Positions 8,694 to 16,774 of a stretch of 64,000 nt of DNA are shown here, in pieces; the first letter of the stretch is position 1, and the number at the start of each line of letters is the position of its first letter. The stretch lies in contig DAIDHB010000287.1 of the NCBI GenBank assembly GCA_027452145.1, forward strand, positions 1 through 64,000, written 5' to 3'. A program made the position numbers and the translations under genes. Below the pieces are notes generated by a model. That model was given only the letters and a program-made list of their open reading frames with translations. It did no database searches and was not told the origin of the DNA. Origin of the DNA: Planctomycetales bacterium (lineage in GTDB: Bacteria; Planctomycetota; Planctomycetia; Isosphaerales; Isosphaeraceae).

Positions 8694-9042
8694 TCGGTCC
8701 CCGCAGGAGCGAGCAGCCCGCATCCAACCCCCGCCCCGGGCCCCGCGATGCCGCCCGTCCTCTGGACCGGCCCGCTCGCGGGGCCTGGCCCCGCGCCAGC
8801 CTCGCCCGGCCTGGCTCGCACCGATGCAAAATCGGCGCGATCCTGTCACAATGAATCTGATCCCCAAGCCCGCTGATGCCGTCTGGTCCCTGGGAGGGCG
8901 AGGTTCCGCTCCCGCCGAGCCTTCCCCGGCGGCTCGGCAGGAGCCTCGCCCTCCCGGATCGGCCGGAAAGCATCAGCGGGCTCGTGAATGAGAGACCCGC
9001 GAGCCGCGCTGGATTGACACCGACCGGAGCGAGCCCCGTCGC
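8694..9042. other. Intergenic region with one repeat and no gene
   Basis: The first 170 bases are C-rich with no convincing frame or hairpin. A TGTCACAATGAAT stretch near 8844 is the only A+T-rich patch. The right half is a family A repeat (8868-8994). The promoter of the GTPase cluster probably lies here or inside the repeat. Confidence 0.4.
8868..8994. repeat. Complete palindromic intergenic repeat (family A)
   Basis: This is the clearest copy. The left outer arm (CCCGCTGATGCC at 8869) and the right outer arm (GCATCAGCGGG near 8970, then GAATGAGAG) are inverted repeats. Inner arms GGGAGGGCGAGG and CCTCGCCCTCCC flank a GC-rich centre. At about 127 bp it could fold into one long hairpin. It lies 48 bases before the start of a four-gene cluster. 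Confidence 0.75.
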
Positions 9043-10623
9043 ATGCGAAGCCGGACGACCTACGCCTACATCGCCTCGACCGTCATCCTCGCCGGCGCCG
9101 CCATTGGCCTGGCGGCGTGGCTGGTCAGTTCGCTGAACGAGATGCACGAGCGGTTCGCGCGTGAGTCGCACGGGCTGGGGCTGGCGTTCCTGATTGTCCT
9201 CATCGTGCTCATGGCGATCGCCGCCGCCTGGCTGGGCCGCCTGGCCTGGCGGTCGCGGTCGGTCGGGCCGAGCGGCGCGACGGCGACGGCCCCCACCGAC
9301 GTCATCGAGGCCGCGGTCGTGCAGGCGGGACAGGCCGAGGGCGTGATCCGCCAGGTCGGCGACGTCCAGGCTCGCGCCACCCTGGAAGGCGAGCTGGGCG
9401 AGATCCGCGCGGGGCGCGAGCGCAAGGAGTTCCGCGTCGTCGTCTTCGGCACCGGCTCGGCCGGCAAGACCTCGCTGATCAATGCGATGCTCGGCCGCGA
9501 GGTCGGCAAGACCGAGGCCACGATGGGGACCACCCGCCGCGGCGAGAGCCACACTCACACGCTCGAGGGCGTCGAGGGTACGGTGTACCTCACCGATACC
9601 CCGGGCCTCTCCGAGATCGGCGCTGGCGGGATCGCGCGCGAGGAGGAGGCGCGCGACCTGGCCGCGCGGGCCGACCTGTTGATCTTCGTCGTCGACCACG
9701 ACCTCGTCCGCACCGAGTTCGACCCGCTGGCCGCCCTCGTCCGCCAGGGCAAGCGGTCGATCGTGGTGCTCAACAAGACGGATCGCTTCCCCGACGCCGA
9801 CCGCGAGGCGATCCTCTCGAAGCTACGCGAGCGGCTGGGCGGCCTGGTCACCCCCGACGATGTGATCGCCATCGCCGCCGCGCCCCGGCCGATGCCGGTG
9901 CGCGTCCGCCGCGATGATGGCACGGTCGAGACGATCCACGAGTCCCAGCCGCCCGACCTGGAGGCCCTGCGCGACCGGATCGCGCGGGTGCTCAGTCGCG
10001 AGGGCGAGGTCCTTCGCGCCGGGAACCTGCTGCTCCGCGCCCACATGCTTACCCGGCGGGCGCAGGACCAGCTCACGAGGGAGCGCGACGCGCGGGCCGA
10101 GGCCGTGATCGAGAAGTTCCAGTGGATCACCGCGGCGACCTCGTTCACCAACCCGTTCCCGGCGCTCGAGCTATTAGCCAGCGGCGCGGTGCAGTTCCAG
10201 ATGATCACCGAGCTGGCGAATGTCTACGGCATCACGCTGTCGACGTCGAACGTCCGGGTGATCGGCACCGAGATGATCCAGATGCTGGTGAAGCTGGGAT
10301 TGGTCGAGGCGACGACCTCGCTGATCGCCGGGATCTTCAAGTCGACGATGGTCGGATATGCGGCGGGCGGGGCCGTGCAGGCGGTGTCGCTGGCGTATCT
10401 TACGCATATCTCGGGCGAGACGTTCGCGGATTACTTCCGCCACGGCCAGACCTGGGGCGACGGCGGCATGCAGGCGGCCCTGATCCGGCAGTTCGACCTG
10501 ACGAGCCGCACCGAGTTCCTCCAGCAGTTCGCGAAGCAGGCCGTGCAGAAGGTGTCGAGCCGGATCCTCCACGGCGGGTCAAACCCCAAGCCGCAGGAAC
10601 AACAGCCCGCGTCCCGCAAGTGA
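9043..10623 (+). CDS. Membrane-associated Era-like GTPase with C-terminal DUF697-type region
   Basis: This 526-residue protein has two N-terminal membrane segments (about 9-28 and 47-66). A G domain follows with P-loop GTGSAGKTS (136-144), switch Thr in TMGTT (160-164), DTPG (185-188) and NKTD (244-247). The C-terminal third has hydrophobic helices resembling DUF697, including NPFPALELLASG and FADYFRHGQTWGDGGMQ. Such GTPases are thought to act at membranes, but their substrates are mostly unknown. It is the first gene of a tight + strand cluster: amidase 26 bp downstream, then a paralogous GTPase. The second GTPase ends with an equivalent TYLRQGCQWGPRGI block, so the two are paralogues that differ in their N-termini. 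Confidence 0.85.
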   Translation: MRSRTTYAYIASTVILAGAAIGLAAWLVSSLNEMHERFARESHGLGLAFLIVLIVLMAIAAAWLGRLAWRSRSVGPSGATATAPTDVIEAAVVQAGQAEGVIRQVGDVQARATLEGELGEIRAGRERKEFRVVVFGTGSAGKTSLINAMLGREVGKTEATMGTTRRGESHTHTLEGVEGTVYLTDTPGLSEIGAGGIAREEEARDLAARADLLIFVVDHDLVRTEFDPLAALVRQGKRSIVVLNKTDRFPDADREAILSKLRERLGGLVTPDDVIAIAAAPRPMPVRVRRDDGTVETIHESQPPDLEALRDRIARVLSREGEVLRAGNLLLRAHMLTRRAQDQLTRERDARAEAVIEKFQWITAATSFTNPFPALELLASGAVQFQMITELANVYGITLSTSNVRVIGTEMIQMLVKLGLVEATTSLIAGIFKSTMVGYAAGGAVQAVSLAYLTHISGETFADYFRHGQTWGDGGMQAALIRQFDLTSRTEFLQQFAKQAVQKVSSRILHGGSNPKPQEQQPASRK

Positions 10624-10649
10624 ACTGACCAACCTCGGAGGAATCAGCC

Positions 10650-11993
10650 ATGTCCAGCTTGCTCGGCGACCTCCCGCGCCTGTTTCCTCGCCCCGAGCAG
10701 ACGATCGCCGGCATCGGGCGATTGCTCCGGCAGCGTGAAGTGAGCTGCGTCGACATCCTCAATGCCTGCCTCGAGCAGGTGGACGCCTGGGAGTCGAAGG
10801 TCCACGCCTGGGTCGTGCTCGACCGCAAGGGCGCGATGGCCCAGGCCCGGGCGCTTGATGAGGAGCTGCGTCTGGGCAATGACCGCGGTCCGCTGCACGG
10901 CATCCCGATGGGGATCAAGGACATCATCGACGTCGAGGGACTGCCGACGGCCTGCGGGGCGAAGCGATGGGCGAATCGGATCGTCGAAAAGGACGCTGAT
11001 GTCGTCGCCCGGCTGCGCTCGGCGGGCGCGGTCATCATGGGCAAGACGGTGACGACGCCCTATGCCTGGATCGACCCGCCGCCGACGCGCAATCCCTGGA
11101 ACCTTGACCGATCGCCCGGCGGTTCGTCGAGCGGGTCGGCGGCGGCGGTGGCGTGCGGGATGTGCTACGCGGCGATCGGCACCCAGACGGGCGGCTCGAT
11201 CACACGTCCCGCGTCGTTCTGCGGCGTGGCGGGGATGAAGCCGGCTTTCAAGTCCGTGTCAAAACTGGGCGTGTTGCGGTTCGCATCCAGCCTCGATCAT
11301 GTCGGCCCTCTGGCGCGTTCCGTCGCCGATCTGCGGGCCGTGTTCGACGTGATCTGTTGTGAACGGCTGGGAGAGGGGTACGAGGTCGACCAGCACTTCC
11401 CCCCTCATCTCGGGCGACTGCGAGGATTCTTCGACCGTCGGATCGACCCCGCCGCCCGGCCGGTGTTCGAGGCCGCTCTCGATGCCCTGACGGGCCAGGG
11501 AGTCCAGATCGCGGAGGTCGACGATCCGTTCGACTTCGAGGACATTATTCGCGATCACCGATGGATCATGTCGGCCGAGGCGGCCAATATCCACTCCGCC
11601 TGGCTCGACGAATTCCCCCAGGACTACCCGGATCGCATCCGCGAATTGATCCTCGAGGGACGTCTCGTCATGGCGCTCGATTATCTCGCGGCCAGGGATC
11701 GTCAGGTTTGGGAGCTCGTGGAGCTGTTCCGCTCCATGCGCTGCTTCGGGCGCGGCCCCATCGTGACCCCGGCCACGATCGGGACGGCCACCGATCCCTC
11801 GACCACCGGAGATCCCGCATTCAACTCCCCCTGGAGCTTCCTCGGAGTCCCGACCGTCTCTTTCCCCGTCGGGCTGGCCGCCGATCGGATGCCGTTATCG
11901 CTTCAACTTGTCGGCATTCCTCTTCGAGAGGACAACTTCCTTCGTATTGCGGAGTGGTGCGAGACCGCCATCCGAAACAGCCATCATCCCTGA
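10650..11993 (+). CDS. Amidase-signature family hydrolase (GatA/AtzF-like)
   Basis: This 447-residue protein has a strong GGAGG 8 bases before its ATG. It carries the full amidase-signature triad: Lys90 in GIPMGIKDIIDV, cis-Ser159 in SPGGSSSGSAAAVACG and nucleophile Ser183 in GTQTGGSITRPASFCG, with the expected 24-residue spacing. Family members hydrolyse amide bonds or act as the GatA subunit of tRNA amidotransferase. GatA is usually about 480 residues and found with gatB or gatC, which are absent here. A free-standing amidase is therefore more likely; the substrate is unknown. There is no signal peptide, so it is cytoplasmic. It is sandwiched between two membrane-type GTPases with gaps of 26 and 12 bp, which implies co-transcription. 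Confidence 0.87.
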   Translation: MSSLLGDLPRLFPRPEQTIAGIGRLLRQREVSCVDILNACLEQVDAWESKVHAWVVLDRKGAMAQARALDEELRLGNDRGPLHGIPMGIKDIIDVEGLPTACGAKRWANRIVEKDADVVARLRSAGAVIMGKTVTTPYAWIDPPPTRNPWNLDRSPGGSSSGSAAAVACGMCYAAIGTQTGGSITRPASFCGVAGMKPAFKSVSKLGVLRFASSLDHVGPLARSVADLRAVFDVICCERLGEGYEVDQHFPPHLGRLRGFFDRRIDPAARPVFEAALDALTGQGVQIAEVDDPFDFEDIIRDHRWIMSAEAANIHSAWLDEFPQDYPDRIRELILEGRLVMALDYLAARDRQVWELVELFRSMRCFGRGPIVTPATIGTATDPSTTGDPAFNSPWSFLGVPTVSFPVGLAADRMPLSLQLVGIPLREDNFLRIAEWCETAIRNSHHP

Positions 11994-12005
11994 AGGACCG
12001 GCCCC

Positions 12006-13412
12006 ATGACCGGCGATGACGAGGAGCTGAACGCCTTGCTCGAGGAACTGGACCGACAGACCGCCGCCGCCGACCCCGATCGGGCCGTCGAGCAGGCGCG
12101 CGAGAGCCTCGAGGAGACCATCGCCGGGCTCAGGCTCACTCCCGAGGAAGAGACCGCGCTGGCCGACGAGCTGCGGCAGCTTCGCGAGCTGACCCAGAAG
12201 CTCGACGAGACCACCATCGAGATCGCCGCGTTCGGCATGGTCAGCCGCGGCAAATCCTCGGTGCTCAACGCCCTCGTCGGCCAGGAGGTCTTCACGGTCG
12301 GGGCCACTCATGGCACGACCGTGGTCCGCTCGGCCCAGCGGTGGGAGCAGAGCACCCTCGGCCGGCCCGGGCTCGAGGGCGCCCGGCTCGTCGTGGTTGA
12401 CACGCCCGGCATCGACGAGGTCGGCGGCGAGGCCCGCGAGGTCCTGGCGCGCGACGTCGCCCGCCACGCTGATTTGATCCTCTTCATCGTCTCGGGCGAC
12501 ATGCAGCGCGTCGAAATCGAGGCGCTCGCCCAGCTCCGCGAGGCCCAGAAGCCGATCATCCTCGTCTTCAATCAGATCGACCGCTACCCCGAGCTCGACC
12601 GCGACCAGATTTACGCCAAGATCAAGGACGAGCGCGTGCGCAACCTCGTCCGGCCCGAGGACGTCGTGATGACCGCCGCGCGGCCGGATCCGTTCCGCGT
12701 CAAGGTCCAGCTCCCCGACGGGACGAGCCAGATCCAGTGGGAACGCCCCGCGCCGCTGATCGAGCCGCTGAAGGTCCGGATTCTCGACGTCCTCGACCGC
12801 GAGGGGAAGGCGCTGGTCGCGCTCAACACGCTGCTCATCGCCGGCGATTTACACGCCGAGATCGTCGCGCGCAAGGTCCAGATCCGCGACCAGGCGGCCA
12901 ACCGGCTGATCTGGAACTTCGCCATGGCCAAGGGCGCGGCCGTGGCGCTCAACCCGGTCCCGGTCGCCGACATGGCCGGCGGCCTGGCGGTCGACGTTGG
13001 CATGATCGTGACCCTGAGCAAGCTGTACGGCATCCCGCTCACCCGCCGCACGGCGACCAGCCTGGTGCGCGACATGATGCTCGCGCTGGGCGCGATGGGG
13101 GTCGTCAGCGTCGCCGGCCGGCTGCTGGCGAGCGGGCTCAAGTCGTCGCTCGCCGGCCTGACGGTCGCCACCGGCGGGCTGGCCGCGCCGCTGACCGTCC
13201 TGGGCTATGGCGCGATCGGTCTGGGTCAGGCCGCCACGGGCGCCACGACGTCGTATGTGCTGGGGCAGGGGGCCAAGACGTATCTCCGCCAGGGCTGCCA
13301 GTGGGGCCCGCGCGGCATCAAGACCGTGATCCAGCAGATCCTCGCCGAGGCCAAGGCCGACTCCGTGATCGACCGGCTCCGCGAGGATCTGAAGAAGCGT
13401 TTGAAGACATAA
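12006..13412 (+). CDS. Second Era-like GTPase with C-terminal DUF697-type membrane region
   Basis: This 468-residue protein starts 12 bp after the amidase stop, with AAGGA in the gap. It lacks the N-terminal membrane segments of its paralogue at 9043. Instead it has an acidic coiled N-terminus (residues 1-70). G motifs are GMVSRGKSS (77-85), THGTT (101-105), DTPG (132-135) and NQID (189-192, in place of NKxD). The C-terminus (about 300-440) has hydrophobic helices, with GYGAIGLGQAATGA near the end, then the TYLRQGCQWGPRGI block shared with the other GTPase. The Gln in the fourth G motif may loosen guanine specificity. A heterodimer with the first GTPase is possible but only inferred. Confidence 0.85.
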   Translation: MTGDDEELNALLEELDRQTAAADPDRAVEQARESLEETIAGLRLTPEEETALADELRQLRELTQKLDETTIEIAAFGMVSRGKSSVLNALVGQEVFTVGATHGTTVVRSAQRWEQSTLGRPGLEGARLVVVDTPGIDEVGGEAREVLARDVARHADLILFIVSGDMQRVEIEALAQLREAQKPIILVFNQIDRYPELDRDQIYAKIKDERVRNLVRPEDVVMTAARPDPFRVKVQLPDGTSQIQWERPAPLIEPLKVRILDVLDREGKALVALNTLLIAGDLHAEIVARKVQIRDQAANRLIWNFAMAKGAAVALNPVPVADMAGGLAVDVGMIVTLSKLYGIPLTRRTATSLVRDMMLALGAMGVVSVAGRLLASGLKSSLAGLTVATGGLAAPLTVLGYGAIGLGQAATGATTSYVLGQGAKTYLRQGCQWGPRGIKTVIQQILAEAKADSVIDRLREDLKKRLKT

Positions 13413-13461
13413 CCGTACTTTTTCTCGGCCGTCTGCCGATACGCCGTCTCGAGGATTCCCG

Positions 13462-14016
13462 ATGCAAACCGACGAGGTCGTCGCTCGACCATCCAACTCG
13501 CCCCTGGACCGCGCCCCTGTCCTGTCGCGGCGTCAGGTCATCGTCGGCGGGTGTGTCGTGGGCGCGCTAATCGCCTGGCTGGCCTACGAGCTCGTGGTGA
13601 CGGCGCCGGTGCGCCGCGCGGTCCGCACCTGCTCCGAGCTGTTCACCGTCGCCAACCGGACGGATCTCGGGCCCGAGGAACGCATCGCGCAGGCGAGGGC
13701 CCTGTGCAGCCGCAGGTACCTGGAGACCCACAAGCTCGACGTCGCCGCCGAGGGGCAGGGGCTCGTTGGCATCCCGCGCAACATGAACAGGAACTTCCAG
13801 GCGTGGCGCCAGGGCTCGGACGTCTGGATCTGCCCGACGGACCGCGTCGGCCCGGTGTACCAGTTCGTGCTCGAGGACGGAACCTGGCGCTTCGACGGTC
13901 CGGTCGGCCTCCTCCGCGCCCGCGGCGAGTTCATCCCGATGAAGGACGTGCCGGTCGAGGAGGAGGCGACGGCACCCGTCACTCGCCCGGCAGCGGCGAG
14001 CCATCCGGGCGGCTGA
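13462..14016 (+). CDS. Single-pass membrane hypothetical protein
   Basis: This 184-residue protein starts with ATG, with GAGG about 7 bases upstream, and follows the second GTPase by 49 bp. It has an N-terminal cytoplasmic tail, one membrane segment (about residues 27-45) and a soluble domain. The soluble domain shows an SELFTVANRTDLGPEERIAQ region and two predicted beta regions (DVWICPTDRVGPVYQFVLED and TWRFDGPVGLL). I do not recognise the family. Its position suggests it is the last gene of the GTPase-amidase cluster and could be a membrane partner. It overlaps the facing gene by 38 bp at the 3' end. Confidence 0.65.
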   Translation: MQTDEVVARPSNSPLDRAPVLSRRQVIVGGCVVGALIAWLAYELVVTAPVRRAVRTCSELFTVANRTDLGPEERIAQARALCSRRYLETHKLDVAAEGQGLVGIPRNMNRNFQAWRQGSDVWICPTDRVGPVYQFVLEDGTWRFDGPVGLLRARGEFIPMKDVPVEEEATAPVTRPAAASHPGG

Positions 14017-14959
14017 CGCTCGATCGTCCGGGCCCCGTCGCTTTCCTGGGTTCATCGCTCGCGACGGCCCGCGTGAACAGGTCGAATCCCCCCTCGCGGT
14101 TCGAGACAAACGTCACGCCGCGCCCGTCGGGCGTCCAGGTCGGGAAGCTGTCGCGCAGCGGGTGCCGCGACAGGTTGACCGGCCTCGAGCCGTCGGCCCC
14201 GGCGACGTAGACTTCGAACTGCCCGTCGCGATTGCTCACGAACGCCAGGCGGCGGCCGTCGGGCGAGTACGCCGGATAATCATCGAGCCCCGGGCTGCGG
14301 GTCAGCCGGGTCAGGCCCGTCCCGTCCGGCCGGACCGAGGCCAGTTCCAGCCCGCCCCAGCGATCCGTGGCGATCGCCAGGGTCTTCCCATCGGGCGACC
14401 AGCAGGGGTGCGCGTCGATCCCCGGGCTGCTCGTCACGCGCACGAGGCCCGAGCCGTCGATACTGGCGATGTAGATCTCCTGGTTCCCCTCGTGCGTCGA
14501 GCTGAAGGCGAACCGGCGGCCGTCGGGCGACCACGACGGCCAGTCCTGATGCGATAGCCCGCTCGTGCCGGCGAACACCGTCTTGAGTCCGCTCCCGTCC
14601 GCCCCGATCGCGGCGATATCCAGGTCGCCCTGCGTGCCCGACAGGGTGATCGTGGTGAAAAGGATCCGGCTTCCGTCCGGCGAGAACGCCCCGTTGTACT
14701 CCGGGTCCTTGCGGTCGGTGAGCCGCCGCGCCGCCGCGCCGGCGGTGCTCGTGTCGAGCACGTATTGCCACACGTGCATCCCGCCCGGTTCATGACGCGC
14801 GAACAGCAGCCTTCGCCCGTCGGGCGCCCAGCTCGGCCGCTGCTTGTCCAGCCCGTCGTGCGTCAACCGCACCACCGGACCCGGCACTGGGCCGCTGGTG
14901 TCGGCGCCGAGCGCAAGCCCCAGCCAGAGCGGCCACGAAAGCCAGTAAATCAGGGCCAT
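13979..14959 (-). CDS. Secreted TolB-like beta-propeller (PD40/WD40-like) protein
   Basis: This 326-residue protein has an N-terminal signal peptide (about residues 1-19). Six or more repeats of the form W(S/A)PDGRRLxFxS follow, for example SWAPDGRRLLFAR, SWSPDGRRFAFSS, CWSPDGKTLAIAT, AYSPDGRRLAFVS and TWTPDGRGVTFVS. This is the PD40 signature of TolB-type six-bladed propellers, so a periplasmic protein-protein or ligand-binding scaffold is likely. TolB itself also has an N-terminal domain that is missing here, and no Tol-Pal genes are nearby. GGGAG lies 11 bases before the start. The 3' end overlaps the convergent hypothetical gene by 38 bp. Confidence 0.85.
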   Translation of the reverse strand: MALIYWLSWPLWLGLALGADTSGPVPGPVVRLTHDGLDKQRPSWAPDGRRLLFARHEPGGMHVWQYVLDTSTAGAAARRLTDRKDPEYNGAFSPDGSRILFTTITLSGTQGDLDIAAIGADGSGLKTVFAGTSGLSHQDWPSWSPDGRRFAFSSTHEGNQEIYIASIDGSGLVRVTSSPGIDAHPCWSPDGKTLAIATDRWGGLELASVRPDGTGLTRLTRSPGLDDYPAYSPDGRRLAFVSNRDGQFEVYVAGADGSRPVNLSRHPLRDSFPTWTPDGRGVTFVSNREGGFDLFTRAVASDEPRKATGPGRSSVSRPDGSPLPGE

Positions 14960-15028
14960 AATTGATCGCGCTCCCCGGGGCCGTTACCACGGAGGACACA
15001 TGACGCCGGCAGGAAAGATTTCAAGTAG

Positions 15029-15048
15029 GTCGGGCAGTCCTGCCCGAC
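15029..15048 (-). terminator. Perfect 9-bp hairpin downstream of the DUF1501 gene
   Basis: GTCGGGCAG and CTGCCCGAC flank a 2-base loop. A related imperfect hairpin (GTCGGGCAAG, then CTTCCCGAC) follows at about 15060-15081. The pair lies within 80 bases after the DUF1501 stop and before the TolB-like start. It is plausible as a terminator, although no T tract is present; it may be another dispersed palindrome. Confidence 0.4.
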
Positions 15049-15106
15049 TCCGCAGCCCTGTCGGGCAAGACTTCCCGACCGACTTTCATGCCGGCGTAAC
15101 TTGCCC

Positions 15107-16507
15107 TCAAAACAACTCCGCGATGGGCGTGCCCATCGGGTTGAGCCCGATGGCGGTGAGGTCCGCGGCGCCGAAGCCGAGGCGGTCGAGGATCGTGGCA
15201 CCGAGGTCGGCGGGTGTCGCGGGGCGGTCGACGGGGCGCTCGCCGCGGCGGTCGGAGGCGCCGAGGGCCCGCCCGCCGCGCACGCCGGCGCCCGCGACGA
15301 GCCCCGAGTAGCAGGCGTTCCAGTGGTCCCGCCCAGCCTTGTTGTTGATCTTCGGCGTGCGGCCGAACTCGCCCACCGCGACGACCAGCGTCGAGTCGAG
15401 CAGCCCGCGGTCGTGAAGGTCATCCAGAAGCGCCGACAGCGCCCGGTCGAGCATCCAGCCGTGGCGGTCCTGCATCACCTGGAAGTACCGGTCGTGCATG
15501 TCCCAGCCGCCGTCGCCGGCGTCCTCGGGACCCTCGACGTGGGTGCTCCAGTTGACCTGCACGAACGGCGTGCCCGCCTCGACCAGCCGGCGGGCGATCA
15601 GGCAGCACTGGCCGAACCGGTGCGGGCCATACGCCTCGCGCACGCGCGTCGGCTCGCGGCCGACGTCGAGCGCGGCCAGGCCCTCGCGCGAGGCGATCAA
15701 TCGGTGCGCCAGGTCGTAATGCCGCCTCATGCGCTCGGCCGGGCCGGGGCGGCGATCGCGAGCCTTTCGACCGGCCTCGAGGCCGGCCAGCAGCTCCCAG
15801 CGCGAGCCCAGGCGATCGGGCCCGACGCCGTCGGGCAGGGCAACGTCGGGAAGTTTCAGCCCGACTCCGGGCTCGTAGTCGACGCGGAACGGGTCGAACG
15901 TGCTGCCGAGCGACCCGCCCCCTTCGCCCACCGCGCGCTTGAGCCCCTGGTGCAAGGGGCTTCCCAGGATCACGTAGGGCGGCAGCGCGCCGGGCTCGCG
16001 CGGCCGCAGCCGCCCGACGATCGCGCCGGTGCTCGGCCGCTGCGCCTGCGTGTTGATCGCGCCGCCCAGCCCGACGGCCCCCGCGATCGAGCCCGTCAGC
16101 GCGATCGTACCGGCGACCCCGTGATCGTTGGATTCGTGGTGCAGGGCGCGGAGCACGGCGAACCGATCCGCCCGGCGGGCCAGGCCCGGGAGGAGCTCGC
16201 ACACGTGCAGCCCGGGCACCGACGTGGCGATCGCCTCGAACGGCCCGCGGTACTCGACGGGTGCCTCGGGCTTCATGTCGAACGTGTCGAGGTGGCTCGG
16301 CCCGCCCCACAGCCAGAGCACGATCACCGCGCGGGCCGGGGGCGATGCGGAGCCCGCGGCCCGCGCCGCGCGGTTCGCGATCAGGTTGCCCAGCGACAGC
16401 CCCAGCGCCCCGGACGCCCCGGCACGCAGGACATCCCGCCGCGACGGGGCGCGGACTCGGCTTCCGGTTCCAGCTTCGCCTCGTTCGACGTACCCCGGGC
16501 GTGGCAT
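15107..16507 (-). CDS. Tat-exported DUF1501 (sulfatase-like fold) protein
   Basis: This 466-residue protein has its start backed by GGAGGGA about 8 bases upstream. It has a twin-arginine signal (SRRDVLRAGASGALGLSLG, residues about 22-40) and the DUF1501 body: ARAVIVLWLWGGPSHLDTFD, then HESNDHG, then GEFGRTPKINNKAGRDHW. It ends with the typical LDRLGFGAADLTAIGLNPMG and PIAELF. DUF1501 proteins are alkaline-phosphatase/sulfatase-superfamily proteins very numerous in planctomycetes. They are often paired with a DUF1553/DUF1549 cytochrome-type protein, which is not present here. Enzymatic activity has not been established for the family. Confidence 0.92.
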   Translation of the reverse strand: MPRPGYVERGEAGTGSRVRAPSRRDVLRAGASGALGLSLGNLIANRAARAAGSASPPARAVIVLWLWGGPSHLDTFDMKPEAPVEYRGPFEAIATSVPGLHVCELLPGLARRADRFAVLRALHHESNDHGVAGTIALTGSIAGAVGLGGAINTQAQRPSTGAIVGRLRPREPGALPPYVILGSPLHQGLKRAVGEGGGSLGSTFDPFRVDYEPGVGLKLPDVALPDGVGPDRLGSRWELLAGLEAGRKARDRRPGPAERMRRHYDLAHRLIASREGLAALDVGREPTRVREAYGPHRFGQCCLIARRLVEAGTPFVQVNWSTHVEGPEDAGDGGWDMHDRYFQVMQDRHGWMLDRALSALLDDLHDRGLLDSTLVVAVGEFGRTPKINNKAGRDHWNACYSGLVAGAGVRGGRALGASDRRGERPVDRPATPADLGATILDRLGFGAADLTAIGLNPMGTPIAELF

Positions 16508-16774
16508 GTTCCATTCCCTCCGCGGAGGCCGCTTGTCCTCTCCTCACGATACCCGGCCATCCGGCCTGAGACCAGGTTGTCTGCCGTCTCCGATCCCCGG
16601 GAAACGGGCGAGCGGTCGCGCCCCGGTGGAATCCTCGCCTTGAATCCCACGTGAGCGATCGCGAGAATCATGGGATACGCGTCGCGCAACGACCCGGTCT
16701 CACGCCCTCGTCACGTCAACCCGGCGAGCGCGTCGCCGCGGACATCCGCCACTGGTCGCCAGTCACGGTACAGC

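Noticed and set aside
10650-11993. Assigning the amidase as GatA of tRNA amidotransferase
   Set aside because: The amidase triad is shared by the whole family, but gatB and gatC are absent and the gene is embedded between two membrane GTPases. The general amidase call is safer.
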